Positions 51,113-58,667 of a DNA stretch of 64,000 nt are shown here, piece by piece. Both the position numbers and the translations under genes were made by a program. The notes under the pieces were generated by a model, which saw only the letters and a program-made list of their open reading frames with translations, made no database searches and was not told where the DNA came from. Source of the stretch: an uncultured Lachnospiraceae bacterium (GTDB taxonomy: Bacteria; Bacillota; Clostridia; Lachnospirales; Lachnospiraceae); contig CAJTVL010000003.1 of the NCBI GenBank assembly GCA_910579425.1, forward strand, positions 1-64,000, written 5' to 3'. Within the stretch, counting starts at the first letter, position 1. Each line of letters starts with the position of its first letter.

Positions 51113-51844
51113 TTACGCCCTGCAGGGCGGATTCATACAACTGCAGTTTTTTTCTCCCGAGAGAAGCCTGGGAAGAACCTGATCCTTGGGGCCGATGGAG
51201 TCCACCCTGCCGTCCCGGATTACCATGATGCTGTCGGCCATCCGTATGATTTTTTCCTGATGGGAAATGAGGATCAGGCTTTCCTTCTTTTCTTCATGCA
51301 GCTTTTCGAACTGGTCTACCAGCATGGAAAAACTCCAGAGATCAATCCCTGCCTCCGGTTCGTCAAAGATACAGAGCTTGTGGGGCTTGGCCAGAACCGT
51401 GGCAATCTCTAAGCGTTTCATCTCTCCGCCTGAGAGGGTATTGTCCACTTCCCGGTTTAAATATTCTCTGGCGCACAGTCCTACGGAGCTTAAGTAGTCA
51501 CAGCATTTATTTTCCGGCAGCTCATAACCGGCGGCAATGGAAAGCAGCCTTTTTACGGTCATCCCCTTAAACCTGGGAGGCTGCTGGAAGGCAAAGCCGA
51601 TTCCCGCATTTGCTCTCTGGGCGATACTCCAGGACGTAATATCCACGCCGTCTAAGAGAATATTTCCGCTGTCCGGTTTTTCTATCCCCATAAGAAGCCG
51701 TGCGACGGTGGATTTGCCTCCGCCGTTAGGCCCAGTGATCACCAGCATTTCTCCCGGCTCCACGGTAAAACTTATATTTTCTATGATACTGATTTCCAGG
51801 CCGTTTTCAAGTGGGTGGAATACAAGATTTTTAACTTCAAGCAT
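51113..51844 (-). CDS. sufC: Fe-S cluster assembly ATPase SufC
   Basis: A 243-residue soluble ABC-type ATPase: Walker A GPNGGGKSTV near 37, the SufC-typical GFAFQQPPRFKGMTVKRLL block, signature LSGGEMKRLEIATVL and Walker B CIFDEPEAGIDLWS, H-loop LISHQEK. SufC drives conformational change of its SufB(D) partner. A cysteine-rich tail (NCSCMNPPCRA) is unusual for the family and could bind metal or a cluster. First gene of the sufC-sufB pair; DegV lies 12 bases upstream on the same strand and may be in the same transcript. Confidence 0.92.
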   Translation of the reverse strand: MLEVKNLVFHPLENGLEISIIENISFTVEPGEMLVITGPNGGGKSTVARLLMGIEKPDSGNILLDGVDITSWSIAQRANAGIGFAFQQPPRFKGMTVKRLLSIAAGYELPENKCCDYLSSVGLCAREYLNREVDNTLSGGEMKRLEIATVLAKPHKLCIFDEPEAGIDLWSFSMLVDQFEKLHEEKKESLILISHQEKIIRMADSIMVIRDGRVDSIGPKDQVLPRLLSGEKNCSCMNPPCRA

Positions 51845-51856
51845 AGCTCCTCCTGA

Positions 51857-52741
51857 TTATTTCAGATATTCTTCATATTTGCTGTCGGTTTCGTTTAAAT
51901 AAACGATTCCAAGGATGCTGGGGCCTGTGTGTGCGCCTATGGCACATCCCACTCTGCCTTCTAAGATGCCTTTTACGTGGTATCTGGCTCTCAGCTCGCT
52001 TTTGAGATACTCGAAAGCCTCCCGATCCATTCCATAGCAGACGCCGATCACCTGATTTTCCAGATTCTTCCCTTTTTCTCCTACCATATCAAGAATTCTC
52101 TTCTGGGCCTTTTTCCAACCTCTTGTTTTTTCCACCGCTTTTAAGGAGCCTTTTTCATCCACGATAATGATAGGCTTGATATCCAGCACGGTACCGGCCA
52201 GGAAGGAGGTTCTGGTAAGCCGTCCCCCTTTAAAGAGATAGTCCAGCTCAGAGACGGTGACGGAGTGCTCCATGTGCTCACAGAAAAAGCGGGCCGCTTC
52301 GATCAAAAGCTCTTTGGGTGCGCCGTTTCTCTGCATATGCAAAAGACGTTCAGCCACTAATCCATAGCCTAAGGAAGCGCACTTGGTGTCGATAATGGTA
52401 AGCTTAAAATCGGGATACTCTTCAAGAATTTCTTCATAGGCAAGCTTTGCCGCATTGTAGGTTCCGGCGATTCCGGTAGAAAAGCAGAGATAAAGCACCT
52501 CATCCGCGCGTTGGGCAAAAGGAAGAAAATGCTCGTAAAACATGAACTGGCTGACATGATAGGTCATGATATTTTTGCCGGAAGCCTGTATCGCATAAAA
52601 ATCATCGGGAAAAATGGTTTCTCCGTCAAAGTAATCTTTTCCTTCTATGGTAACAGGTGTGGGGATCACATGTAGATTGTATTCTTTTATCACATTTTCC
52701 GGGACATCGGAAGCAGAGTCGGTAATAATACAAAAGGCCAT
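51857..52741 (-). CDS. DegV family fatty-acid-binding protein
   Basis: A 294-residue two-domain protein that binds a fatty acid between its domains; the related FakB proteins feed host fatty acids to FakA for phosphorylation. Conserved stretches: IITDSASDVP near residue 6, GKNIMTYHVSQ (with the lipid-carboxylate-binding T/S region), CFSTGIAGTYN, LDYLFKGGRLTR and the C-terminal GCAIGAHTGPSILGIVYL. The ATG at 52741 has AAGGAG eight bases upstream; a GTG at 52750 lies inside that site. It may share a transcript with sufC, 12 bases downstream. Confidence 0.95.
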   Translation of the reverse strand: MAFCIITDSASDVPENVIKEYNLHVIPTPVTIEGKDYFDGETIFPDDFYAIQASGKNIMTYHVSQFMFYEHFLPFAQRADEVLYLCFSTGIAGTYNAAKLAYEEILEEYPDFKLTIIDTKCASLGYGLVAERLLHMQRNGAPKELLIEAARFFCEHMEHSVTVSELDYLFKGGRLTRTSFLAGTVLDIKPIIIVDEKGSLKAVEKTRGWKKAQKRILDMVGEKGKNLENQVIGVCYGMDREAFEYLKSELRARYHVKGILEGRVGCAIGAHTGPSILGIVYLNETDSKYEEYLK

Positions 52742-52879
52742 CTTTTTCACTCCTTACATATAGTATAGTCTGTTAAAATTTCCATATTTACTATACTACA
52801 TTTCATGAAATTGTGCATCTTAAAAATTTCTGAGGATTACAAAGAAAAGGTTGATTTTTGTAAGATACAAAACTACAAT

Positions 52880-52905
52880 AAAAATGTGATAAAAATCACA
52901 TTTTT
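52880..52905. repeat. Perfect 11-bp inverted repeat upstream of the AAA_14 gene
   Basis: AAAAATGTGAT (52880-52890) and ATCACATTTTT (52895-52905) with an AAAA loop, 29 bases before the AAA_14 start codon and on the DegV-divergent side. No plus-strand gene lies upstream, so an operator is more likely than a terminator. Confidence 0.6.
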
Positions 52906-52933
52906 ATTTAGAATAATGTGAAGGAGGGTTATT

Positions 52934-54274
52934 ATGAAGCGGCTTATAATGGAACAATTAGTAAAATGGAAGAAGTCCCCCTATCGGAAACCATTAATAT
53001 TGAAAGGGGTTCGGCAGGTAGGAAAAACTTGGATCCTAAAAGAATTTGGCAGGCAGTATTATGAAAGTACGGCATATTTCAATTTTGATGAAAATGAAGA
53101 GTACAGGCAATTTTTTGAGACCACAAAGGATGTAAAACGTATTCTTCAAAATCTGATTCTTGCCAGCGGTCAAAAAATTATGCCAGAGAAAACGCTTATT
53201 ATTTTTGATGAAATTCAGGATTGCCCTAAAGTCATTAATTCTATGAAATATTTTTGTGAAAATGCTCCGGATTATCATATTGCCTGTGCCGGTTCGCTTC
53301 TCGGGATTGCATTAGCCAGGCCGTCCTCCTTTCCGGTTGGTAAAGTAAATTTTATGCAGATCGACCCTATGAACTTCACAGAATTTCTGATGGCGAACGG
53401 AGATGAAAATCTCGCTGTCTGTTTGGATCAGATCAATACGCTGGAGCCGCTTCCGGACGCCTTTTTTAATCCTTTATATGAAAAACTGAAAATGTACTAT
53501 ATCACAGGGGGGATGCCGGAGCCTGTATTAATGTGGACGCAGGCGCGGGATGTGGGGGCAATGCAGGAAGCTTTGTCGGATATTATCGGCGCCTATGAAA
53601 GAGATTTTGCCAAACATCCTGATGTGAGCGAATTTCCGAAAATTTCCATGATCTGGAGGTCTCTTCCCTCCCAACTGGCCAGGGAAAATAAAAAGTTTTT
53701 ATACAGGGTAGTAAAGGAAGGAGCCAGAGCCCGGGAATATGAGAATGCTTTGCAGTGGCTTGTAGATGCAAGATTAGTGCATAAAGTATACCGAAGCAGC
53801 GCGCCGGGGCTTCCGGTCAGCGCTTATGACGACTTATCGGCATTTAAAATTTATCTTGTGGATGTGGGTCTGCTCCGCCGTCTGGCAATGCTCTCACCCA
53901 CTGCCTTTGGCGAAGGAAATCGCCTTTTTACAGAATTTAAGGGCGCTTTGACGGAAAACTATGTACTGCAGGCGCTGGTCATGCAGTTTGAAGTTCTTGC
54001 CAGATATTGGAGCCAGAGTAATCCGCCTTATGAGGTTGATTTTCTGGTTCAAAGGGATAACGATATTTTTCCTGTGGAGGTGAAATCCGAAGCTAATACG
54101 GATAGTAAGAGTCTGAGAAAATTTAAAGAGTTATTTGGCGATAGAGTGAAGCTGCGCATCAGGTTCTCTCTGAATAATCTGAAATTGGACGGGGATGTAT
54201 TAAATATCCCGCTTTTTATGGCTGATCACTCGCAGCGCCTGATTGGACTGGCATTGGAACAACAGGGTAAGTAA
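52934..54274 (+). CDS. ATPase with AAA_14 and DUF4143 domains
   Basis: A 446-residue protein. The N-terminal AAA_14 domain has Walker A LKGVRQVGKTW near 24 and Walker B LIIFDEIQDCPK near 95, followed by IACAGSLLGIAL (sensor-like). The C-terminal DUF4143 domain (about 225-446) holds a restriction-endonuclease-like core: YEVDFLVQRDNDIFPVEVKSE gives the D-x(n)-E-x-K pattern near 365-385. The family is widespread, often in gut anaerobes; proposed roles include toxin-antitoxin or defence, not proven. It stands alone downstream of a perfect inverted repeat and has GAAGGAGGG as ribosome binding site. Confidence 0.93.
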   Translation: MKRLIMEQLVKWKKSPYRKPLILKGVRQVGKTWILKEFGRQYYESTAYFNFDENEEYRQFFETTKDVKRILQNLILASGQKIMPEKTLIIFDEIQDCPKVINSMKYFCENAPDYHIACAGSLLGIALARPSSFPVGKVNFMQIDPMNFTEFLMANGDENLAVCLDQINTLEPLPDAFFNPLYEKLKMYYITGGMPEPVLMWTQARDVGAMQEALSDIIGAYERDFAKHPDVSEFPKISMIWRSLPSQLARENKKFLYRVVKEGARAREYENALQWLVDARLVHKVYRSSAPGLPVSAYDDLSAFKIYLVDVGLLRRLAMLSPTAFGEGNRLFTEFKGALTENYVLQALVMQFEVLARYWSQSNPPYEVDFLVQRDNDIFPVEVKSEANTDSKSLRKFKELFGDRVKLRIRFSLNNLKLDGDVLNIPLFMADHSQRLIGLALEQQGK

Positions 54275-54304
54275 GGAGCTGTTAAGTATTTCTGCCTGCA
54301 AAGA

Positions 54305-54502
54305 TCAATTGCAGGCAGATTCCTCATCCAAATCAAAGAGCTTCCCGGTTGCAAAGGGGCTTCCCACATCGCAGCGTCCATGGTGATAGGATTTTTTTGC
54401 AGTTCCCTCCGCTATCTCATCCGAAGCTTCCAACTTGATGCGGCTGACCCCGGCCTGAGCCATGGAGTCAAGCATCTGAATTATATCTTCCACATGATCC
54501 AT
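54305..54502 (-). CDS. Small conserved protein linked to the purine genes
   Basis: A 65-residue soluble protein starting at 54502 (MDHVEDIIQMLDSM) with GGGGAG six bases upstream. Features: a helical first half and KKSYHHGRCDVGSPFATGKLFDLDEE, with two adjacent histidines and a cysteine that could bind a metal. I recall similar uncharacterised proteins beside purine genes in Lachnospiraceae but know no function. It begins 17 bases after the AICAR transformylase stop codon on the same strand, so it is probably in the same operon. Confidence 0.65.
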   Translation of the reverse strand: MDHVEDIIQMLDSMAQAGVSRIKLEASDEIAEGTAKKSYHHGRCDVGSPFATGKLFDLDEESACN

Positions 54503-54519
54503 AAAAAGCTCCCCCATTT

Positions 54520-55698
54520 TTAGTGATGGAACAGCCTGATCCCCGTAAAAGCCATCACCATCTGATATTTATCGCAGCATTCGATCACCAGATCGTCCCG
54601 CACCGAACCGCCGGGCTGGGCAATATATTTTACGCCGCTCTTGTGAGCCCTTTCGATATTGTCGGAGAAGGGGAAGAAAGCGTCGGAGCCAAGAGTCACG
54701 TTTTGATTTCCGTCCAGCCATGCCCTCTTTTCTTCTCTGGTAAAGACAGGAGGCTTTACCTTAAAGCGCTGCTGCCATTCGCCTTCCCTTAGGACGTCCT
54801 CATATTCTTCTCCGATATAGACGTCAATGGCATTATCCCTGTCGGCACGGCCCAGCTTATCTATGAACTGCAGGCCAAGTACCTGGGGAGCCTGACGCAG
54901 ATACCAGTTGTCGGCTTTCTGTCCGGCCAGCCTGGTACAGTGTACACGGGACTGCTGTCCTGCGCCGATACCGATGGCCTGTCCGTCTTTCACATAGCAG
55001 ACAGAATTGGACTGGGTATATTTCAGGGTGATCAGGGAAATTTTCAGGTCGATCAGCGCAAAGTCCGGTACCTCTTTGTTTTGGGTTACAATATTTGATA
55101 GCAGTTCTGCGTTAATATCCAGTTCGTTCCGGCCCTGTTCAAAGGTAATTCCGTATACCTGTTTTCGCTCAACAGGAGCAGGTTCATAGGAGGGGTCGAT
55201 CTCGATAATGTTGTAGCCTCCCTTTTTCTTGGCTCTTAACAGTTCTAATGCTTTGTCTGTATAGCCCGGCGCAATCACCCCATCGGATACTTCCCTCTTG
55301 ATCAGGCGGGCGGTATCCTCATCACATACGTCCGATAAAGCAATGAAGTCGCCAAAAGAGGACATGCGGTCAGCTCCTCTGGCCCTTGCATAGGCGCAGG
55401 CAAGGGGAGAAAGGTCTCCCAAATCGTCTACCCAGTAAATTTTGGCGAGAGTATCGGTCAGGGGCAGGCCCACTGCGGCCCCGGCAGGGGAAACGTGTTT
55501 AAAAGAGGTGGCGGCGGGAAGCCCTGTGGCCTGCTTTAATTCCTTTACAAGCTGCCATCCGTTAAAGGCGTCCAGAAAATTAATATATCCCGGTTTCCCG
55601 TTCAACACGGTAACGGGAAGCCCGCTTCCGTCTTCCATAAAAATCCGGGATGGCTTTTGATTGGGGTTACATCCGTATTTCAGTTGAATTTCGTTCAT
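54520..55698 (-). CDS. Stand-alone AICAR transformylase (PurH-like)
   Basis: Phosphoribosylaminoimidazole-carboxamide formyltransferase, the penultimate step of IMP synthesis. At 392 residues it corresponds to the formyltransferase half of bifunctional PurH and lacks the N-terminal cyclohydrolase domain. The conserved catalytic stretch SFKHVSPAGAAVG (K-H) is near 65, with RVHCTRLAGQKAD, GSDAFFPFSDNIERA and the final IAQPGGSVRDD block. The IMP cyclohydrolase is encoded by the next gene upstream (20-base gap), so the last two steps are split over two proteins. Of three adjacent ATG codons the third (55698) has the best spacing from AGGAG. Confidence 0.92.
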   Translation of the reverse strand: MNEIQLKYGCNPNQKPSRIFMEDGSGLPVTVLNGKPGYINFLDAFNGWQLVKELKQATGLPAATSFKHVSPAGAAVGLPLTDTLAKIYWVDDLGDLSPLACAYARARGADRMSSFGDFIALSDVCDEDTARLIKREVSDGVIAPGYTDKALELLRAKKKGGYNIIEIDPSYEPAPVERKQVYGITFEQGRNELDINAELLSNIVTQNKEVPDFALIDLKISLITLKYTQSNSVCYVKDGQAIGIGAGQQSRVHCTRLAGQKADNWYLRQAPQVLGLQFIDKLGRADRDNAIDVYIGEEYEDVLREGEWQQRFKVKPPVFTREEKRAWLDGNQNVTLGSDAFFPFSDNIERAHKSGVKYIAQPGGSVRDDLVIECCDKYQMVMAFTGIRLFHH

Positions 55699-55717
55699 CA
55701 TCATCTCTCCTGTGGCG

Positions 55718-56431
55718 TTATTGGTTTTTGTTTATGATTCTTGTCTCATAGCTTCCTTCTGCAATGTCAATGAACCGCACAAACAGGGAAACCTTGTTTT
55801 CTTCATTCAGATTTTTCCAGAGCAGGTCGGCAAATTGATCAATGGTTCCCGCTATTTTTACCGGCTTGGGTTCTCCCTCAAAGCTGGGAAGAGGATTGCC
55901 GTCGTGCATATAGGTATGGATGAAATGCCCTTCTCCTGCCGCAGGATTTTCGTAGGAGAAAGTAAATCTGTGGCAGGCGTCGGGGCTGCCGTTATTGCTC
56001 TTTAAGATGGACATGAAGTAATCATAGCTGCCGTCCTGAATGGTTACCAAACCGGAAATACGGGGCGTATAATTAGGGCCGTCCGGCTCAAATTCGCGGC
56101 TTCTTAAGGATTGCTCAAAGGTCAGTCCTGCTTTTAGTCCCTCATAAACGGTATCGGTCTGGTCGCCGTTGGTGACAATCGTTCTGTGATCTAACACTCT
56201 TACCGGCGCATAGATCACAAGGCTTGGATCTTCCATTTTGGCCGGGTCATGGCACTGGGTTCTGATTCCCTCTCCTTCCGTCACAAAAACGCGGTTGCGG
56301 CTGTTGGTGCTTCTTCCCATAATAAAATATGCGATTACAGCCTTTGCGCCGTCCTCAGATCGTCCAATCACAATACCTCTGCCCGGATAAGCATTTTCCG
56401 AGAGTTCGTTTGCCAGAGATAGCATTTTCAT
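55718..56431 (-). CDS. IMP cyclohydrolase (PurO-like)
   Basis: A 237-residue enzyme that closes FAICAR to IMP, the last step of purine synthesis. It is of the archaeal PurO type and unrelated to the cyclohydrolase half of PurH. Family blocks visible: PGRGIVIGRSEDGAKAVIAYF near 16-36, MGRSTNSRNRVF near 38, NYTPRISGLV and FTFSYENPAAGEGHFIHTYM near 155-175. GGAGGGACAGGAA precedes the ATG at 56431. It is the first gene before the stand-alone AICAR transformylase, which needs exactly this partner. Confidence 0.9.
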   Translation of the reverse strand: MKMLSLANELSENAYPGRGIVIGRSEDGAKAVIAYFIMGRSTNSRNRVFVTEGEGIRTQCHDPAKMEDPSLVIYAPVRVLDHRTIVTNGDQTDTVYEGLKAGLTFEQSLRSREFEPDGPNYTPRISGLVTIQDGSYDYFMSILKSNNGSPDACHRFTFSYENPAAGEGHFIHTYMHDGNPLPSFEGEPKPVKIAGTIDQFADLLWKNLNEENKVSLFVRFIDIAEGSYETRIINKNQ

Positions 56432-56618
56432 TTCCTGTCCCTCCTGTATTTTGCGGTGGACTTACAGGGCTGTTATAAGTCCGTGAATAGTTATCTTAAT
56501 AATATAAGAAGTGATTGGCGATTGCAAGAGAGAATGTGGATTCAGCCGCAGATTCGGCAGTAAATGTACGCCCATCTTTTGCTCTGTTTCAGCATCAGCA
56601 AGAGCTCCGTCTGTTCCC

Positions 56619-56840
56619 TTAATGCTTTTCCGGCGTAAACTGGATTCGCCCGAAACGGCAGGCCATACTTTTGGCCAGGGCAAGAGCCAGCGTGGTTTTG
56701 CCCACGCCGGGGACATCCTCCAAAAGCACATGGCCCCCTGCAAGGAAAGCAGTCAGAAGATTTTCCACTACCGCCTCTTTCCCCACGAAAACCTGATTGA
56801 TATTCTCCATTAAACGTTTGGCTGACTGATAATTGTCCAT
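56619..56840 (-). pseudogene. Truncated MoxR-type AAA ATPase remnant
   Basis: Only the first 73 residues of a MoxR ATPase remain: MDNYQSAKRLMENINQVFVG, Walker A LLEDVPGVGKTTLALALA, then GRIQFTPEKH and a stop. Intact members have about 315 residues and continue PDTLPSDVTG after RIQFT. Past the break a different frame stays open for about 27 codons, from ALREQTELLL to YIYCRICG, with no resemblance to MoxR, so an internal deletion joined two genes. A normal start remains (GGAGAATT before ATG at 56840). Confidence 0.83.
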
Positions 56841-56927
56841 AATTCTCCTACTACTTATTTCTGCGCGGCTTTTTGCGCATGACAGGTTTGCGGCTGTATA
56901 CAGGTTGGTTACATGACAGATTATAAA

Positions 56928-56958
56928 TAAAACGAGACCCTAAGAGAAGTCTCGTTTT
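56928..56958 (-). terminator. Terminator of the SDR gene
   Basis: A 9-bp stem AAACGAGAC/GTCTCGTTT (56930-56938 with 56949-56957), followed on the minus strand by TTTTATTTAT, about 50 bases after the SDR stop codon. Confidence 0.75.
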
Positions 56959-57005
56959 GTTTATCAGTTTATACTGAAAGGTTATAACCTGGCCCGGCTC
57001 CTTCT

Positions 57006-57752
57006 TTATGCCTTGCAGGCTCCGTCCACGGAGAGGATCTCACCGGTTACATAACTGGCCATGTCGCTTGCCAGGAAAAGGAATGCGTTGGCAACCTCTT
57101 CGGGCTCGCCCGGTCTTCCCAGGGGAATGGTGGAGGAAATCCGGTCTACCACCGCCTGAGGCAGGGCTGCAACCATGTCGGTTTTGGTCACGCCCGGAGC
57201 CACGGCATTTACCCGGATATGGTCTTTGGCCAGTTCTCTTGCAAGGGAGATGGTCATACCGTTTACAGCGAATTTGCTGGTGGGGTAGCCCACACCGGCA
57301 GGCTGTCCGGAAATACTTACCATGGAGCTTGTGTTGAGGATACATCCGCCGCCCTGCTCCTTCATAATTCTGGCAGTGGGCAGGATGGCATAAAACAGCG
57401 CCCGCACATTTAAGTCGATGGCCTTGTCGAATTCCTCCGGGGTATAATCATAAAGAGGCGTGCTCTGGGAAATTCCGGCGTTGTTTACCAGAATATCGAT
57501 TTTCCCGAATTTTTCTTTTACGGACAGAATGGCCTTTTCCACCTCTGCAGCATCCGTCAGCCTGGGATACATGCCCTCTGCCTCCCATGCCGGATTTTCT
57601 TCTTTCAGCTTTGCAAGGGCTTTATCTACGGTTTCGGATCTGGAACCAAAGAGTACGACTTTTGCGCCGTTTGCAAGATATTTGCGGACAATCTCAAACC
57701 CGATGCCTCTGGTTCCGCCGGTGACAACTGCAACTTTTCCTTCTAACAACAT
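57006..57752 (-). CDS. Short-chain dehydrogenase/reductase, BaiA-like
   Basis: A 248-residue NAD(P)-dependent oxidoreductase of the classical SDR family. Cofactor loop VVTGGTRGIGF (T-G-x3-G-x-G) near 10-20, NNAG near 90, catalytic S in LNTSSMVSISG, Y-x3-K in YPTSK and the C-terminal SVDGACKA. The FabG-like ending and the stretch with LFGSRSETVDKALAKLKEENP resemble clostridial hydroxysteroid dehydrogenases such as BaiA more than housekeeping FabG, but the substrate cannot be told. The start at 57752 is preceded by AAGG; longer readings have no site. Divergent from an acyl-ACP thioesterase gene 189 bases away; terminator at 56928-56958. Confidence 0.88.
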   Translation of the reverse strand: MLLEGKVAVVTGGTRGIGFEIVRKYLANGAKVVLFGSRSETVDKALAKLKEENPAWEAEGMYPRLTDAAEVEKAILSVKEKFGKIDILVNNAGISQSTPLYDYTPEEFDKAIDLNVRALFYAILPTARIMKEQGGGCILNTSSMVSISGQPAGVGYPTSKFAVNGMTISLARELAKDHIRVNAVAPGVTKTDMVAALPQAVVDRISSTIPLGRPGEPEEVANAFLFLASDMASYVTGEILSVDGACKA

Positions 57753-57941
57753 AAATTTGTACCTTCCCTTTCTGCGACACGATGTCACAATACCTGATCT
57801 GCGCGCGCATTGGCGCATCTGTATTTCTTATTATACCACATACCACGGCAAACTTTAAGAAATATTTTATGGATTAAAATACTGTTCTTTGTGAAACTTC
57901 ATGATATAATAGGTGGCACATTGAAGTAGGAGAAGAAAAAT

Positions 57942-58667
57942 ATGTACAGTTATAAAAGCAGGATCAGATACAGCGAATTGGATGAAACAGGGCATTTGAG
58001 ACTGGAATCTCTGCTGGATTATTTTCAGGATTGCTCTACGTTTCATTCGGAAGATATTGGACTTGGGGTGGATTATTTAAGGGAACAGCATCTGGTTTGG
58101 GTGCTTTCCTCCTGGCAGATTGTGGTGGAGCGTTATCCCGGGCTGGGAGAAAGCGTTGTGATTGGCACGGTGCCTTATGAGATTAAAGGATTTATCGGGT
58201 TCAGAAATTTTCTGATGACAGATGAGAAGGGAAACAGGCTGGCTTATGCCAATACCCTGTGGAGCCTTCTTGACACGCAGACGGGTAAGCCGGCAAAGCC
58301 TTTGGAAAAAATGCTGAAGGGATATGTACTGGAGCCGAAGCTGGAGATGGATTATGCCCCCAGAAGAATCGTAATTCCGGAAGGCGGGAAGACAGGAGAA
58401 GAGATACAGATAAGGGCACACCATCTGGACACCAACCACCATGTAAATAACGGCCAGTTTGTGAGGATCGCGCTGGACAGCCTTGGGAGAAATTATCCGG
58501 TGAGACAGCTTCGGGCGGAGTATAAGAAGCAGGTGGTGCTGGGGGATGTATTGATTCCTTATGAGGCTGACGCCGGGGATGGCAAATGCGTGGTGGCGCT
58601 TAAAGATAAGGACGGTACAGTCTGCTGTATCGTGGAGCTGCAGGAAGAGAGGAAGGATAGACGATGA
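57942..58667 (+). CDS. Acyl-[acyl-carrier-protein] thioesterase
   Basis: A 241-residue hot-dog-fold thioesterase of the FatA/FatB type that releases free fatty acids from acyl-ACP in the cytosol. First hot-dog repeat: YSELDETGHLRLESLLDYFQD near 9-29 and WVLSSWQI; second repeat: AHHLDTNHHVNNGQFV near 160-175 with the catalytic D-N-H set. Ribosome binding site AGGAGAAG, and TATAAT at 57905-57910 as likely -10. The next gene overlaps its end by 4 bases, so thioesterase and CvfB are coupled. Confidence 0.92.
   Translation: MYSYKSRIRYSELDETGHLRLESLLDYFQDCSTFHSEDIGLGVDYLREQHLVWVLSSWQIVVERYPGLGESVVIGTVPYEIKGFIGFRNFLMTDEKGNRLAYANTLWSLLDTQTGKPAKPLEKMLKGYVLEPKLEMDYAPRRIVIPEGGKTGEEIQIRAHHLDTNHHVNNGQFVRIALDSLGRNYPVRQLRAEYKKQVVLGDVLIPYEADAGDGKCVVALKDKDGTVCCIVELQEERKDRR

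Noticed and set aside
56462..56743. A 93-codon minus-strand frame overlapping the MoxR remnant as a separate gene
   Set aside because: Its first half is the MoxR sequence in another frame; only the part after the deletion point looks protein-like and it is in yet another frame.
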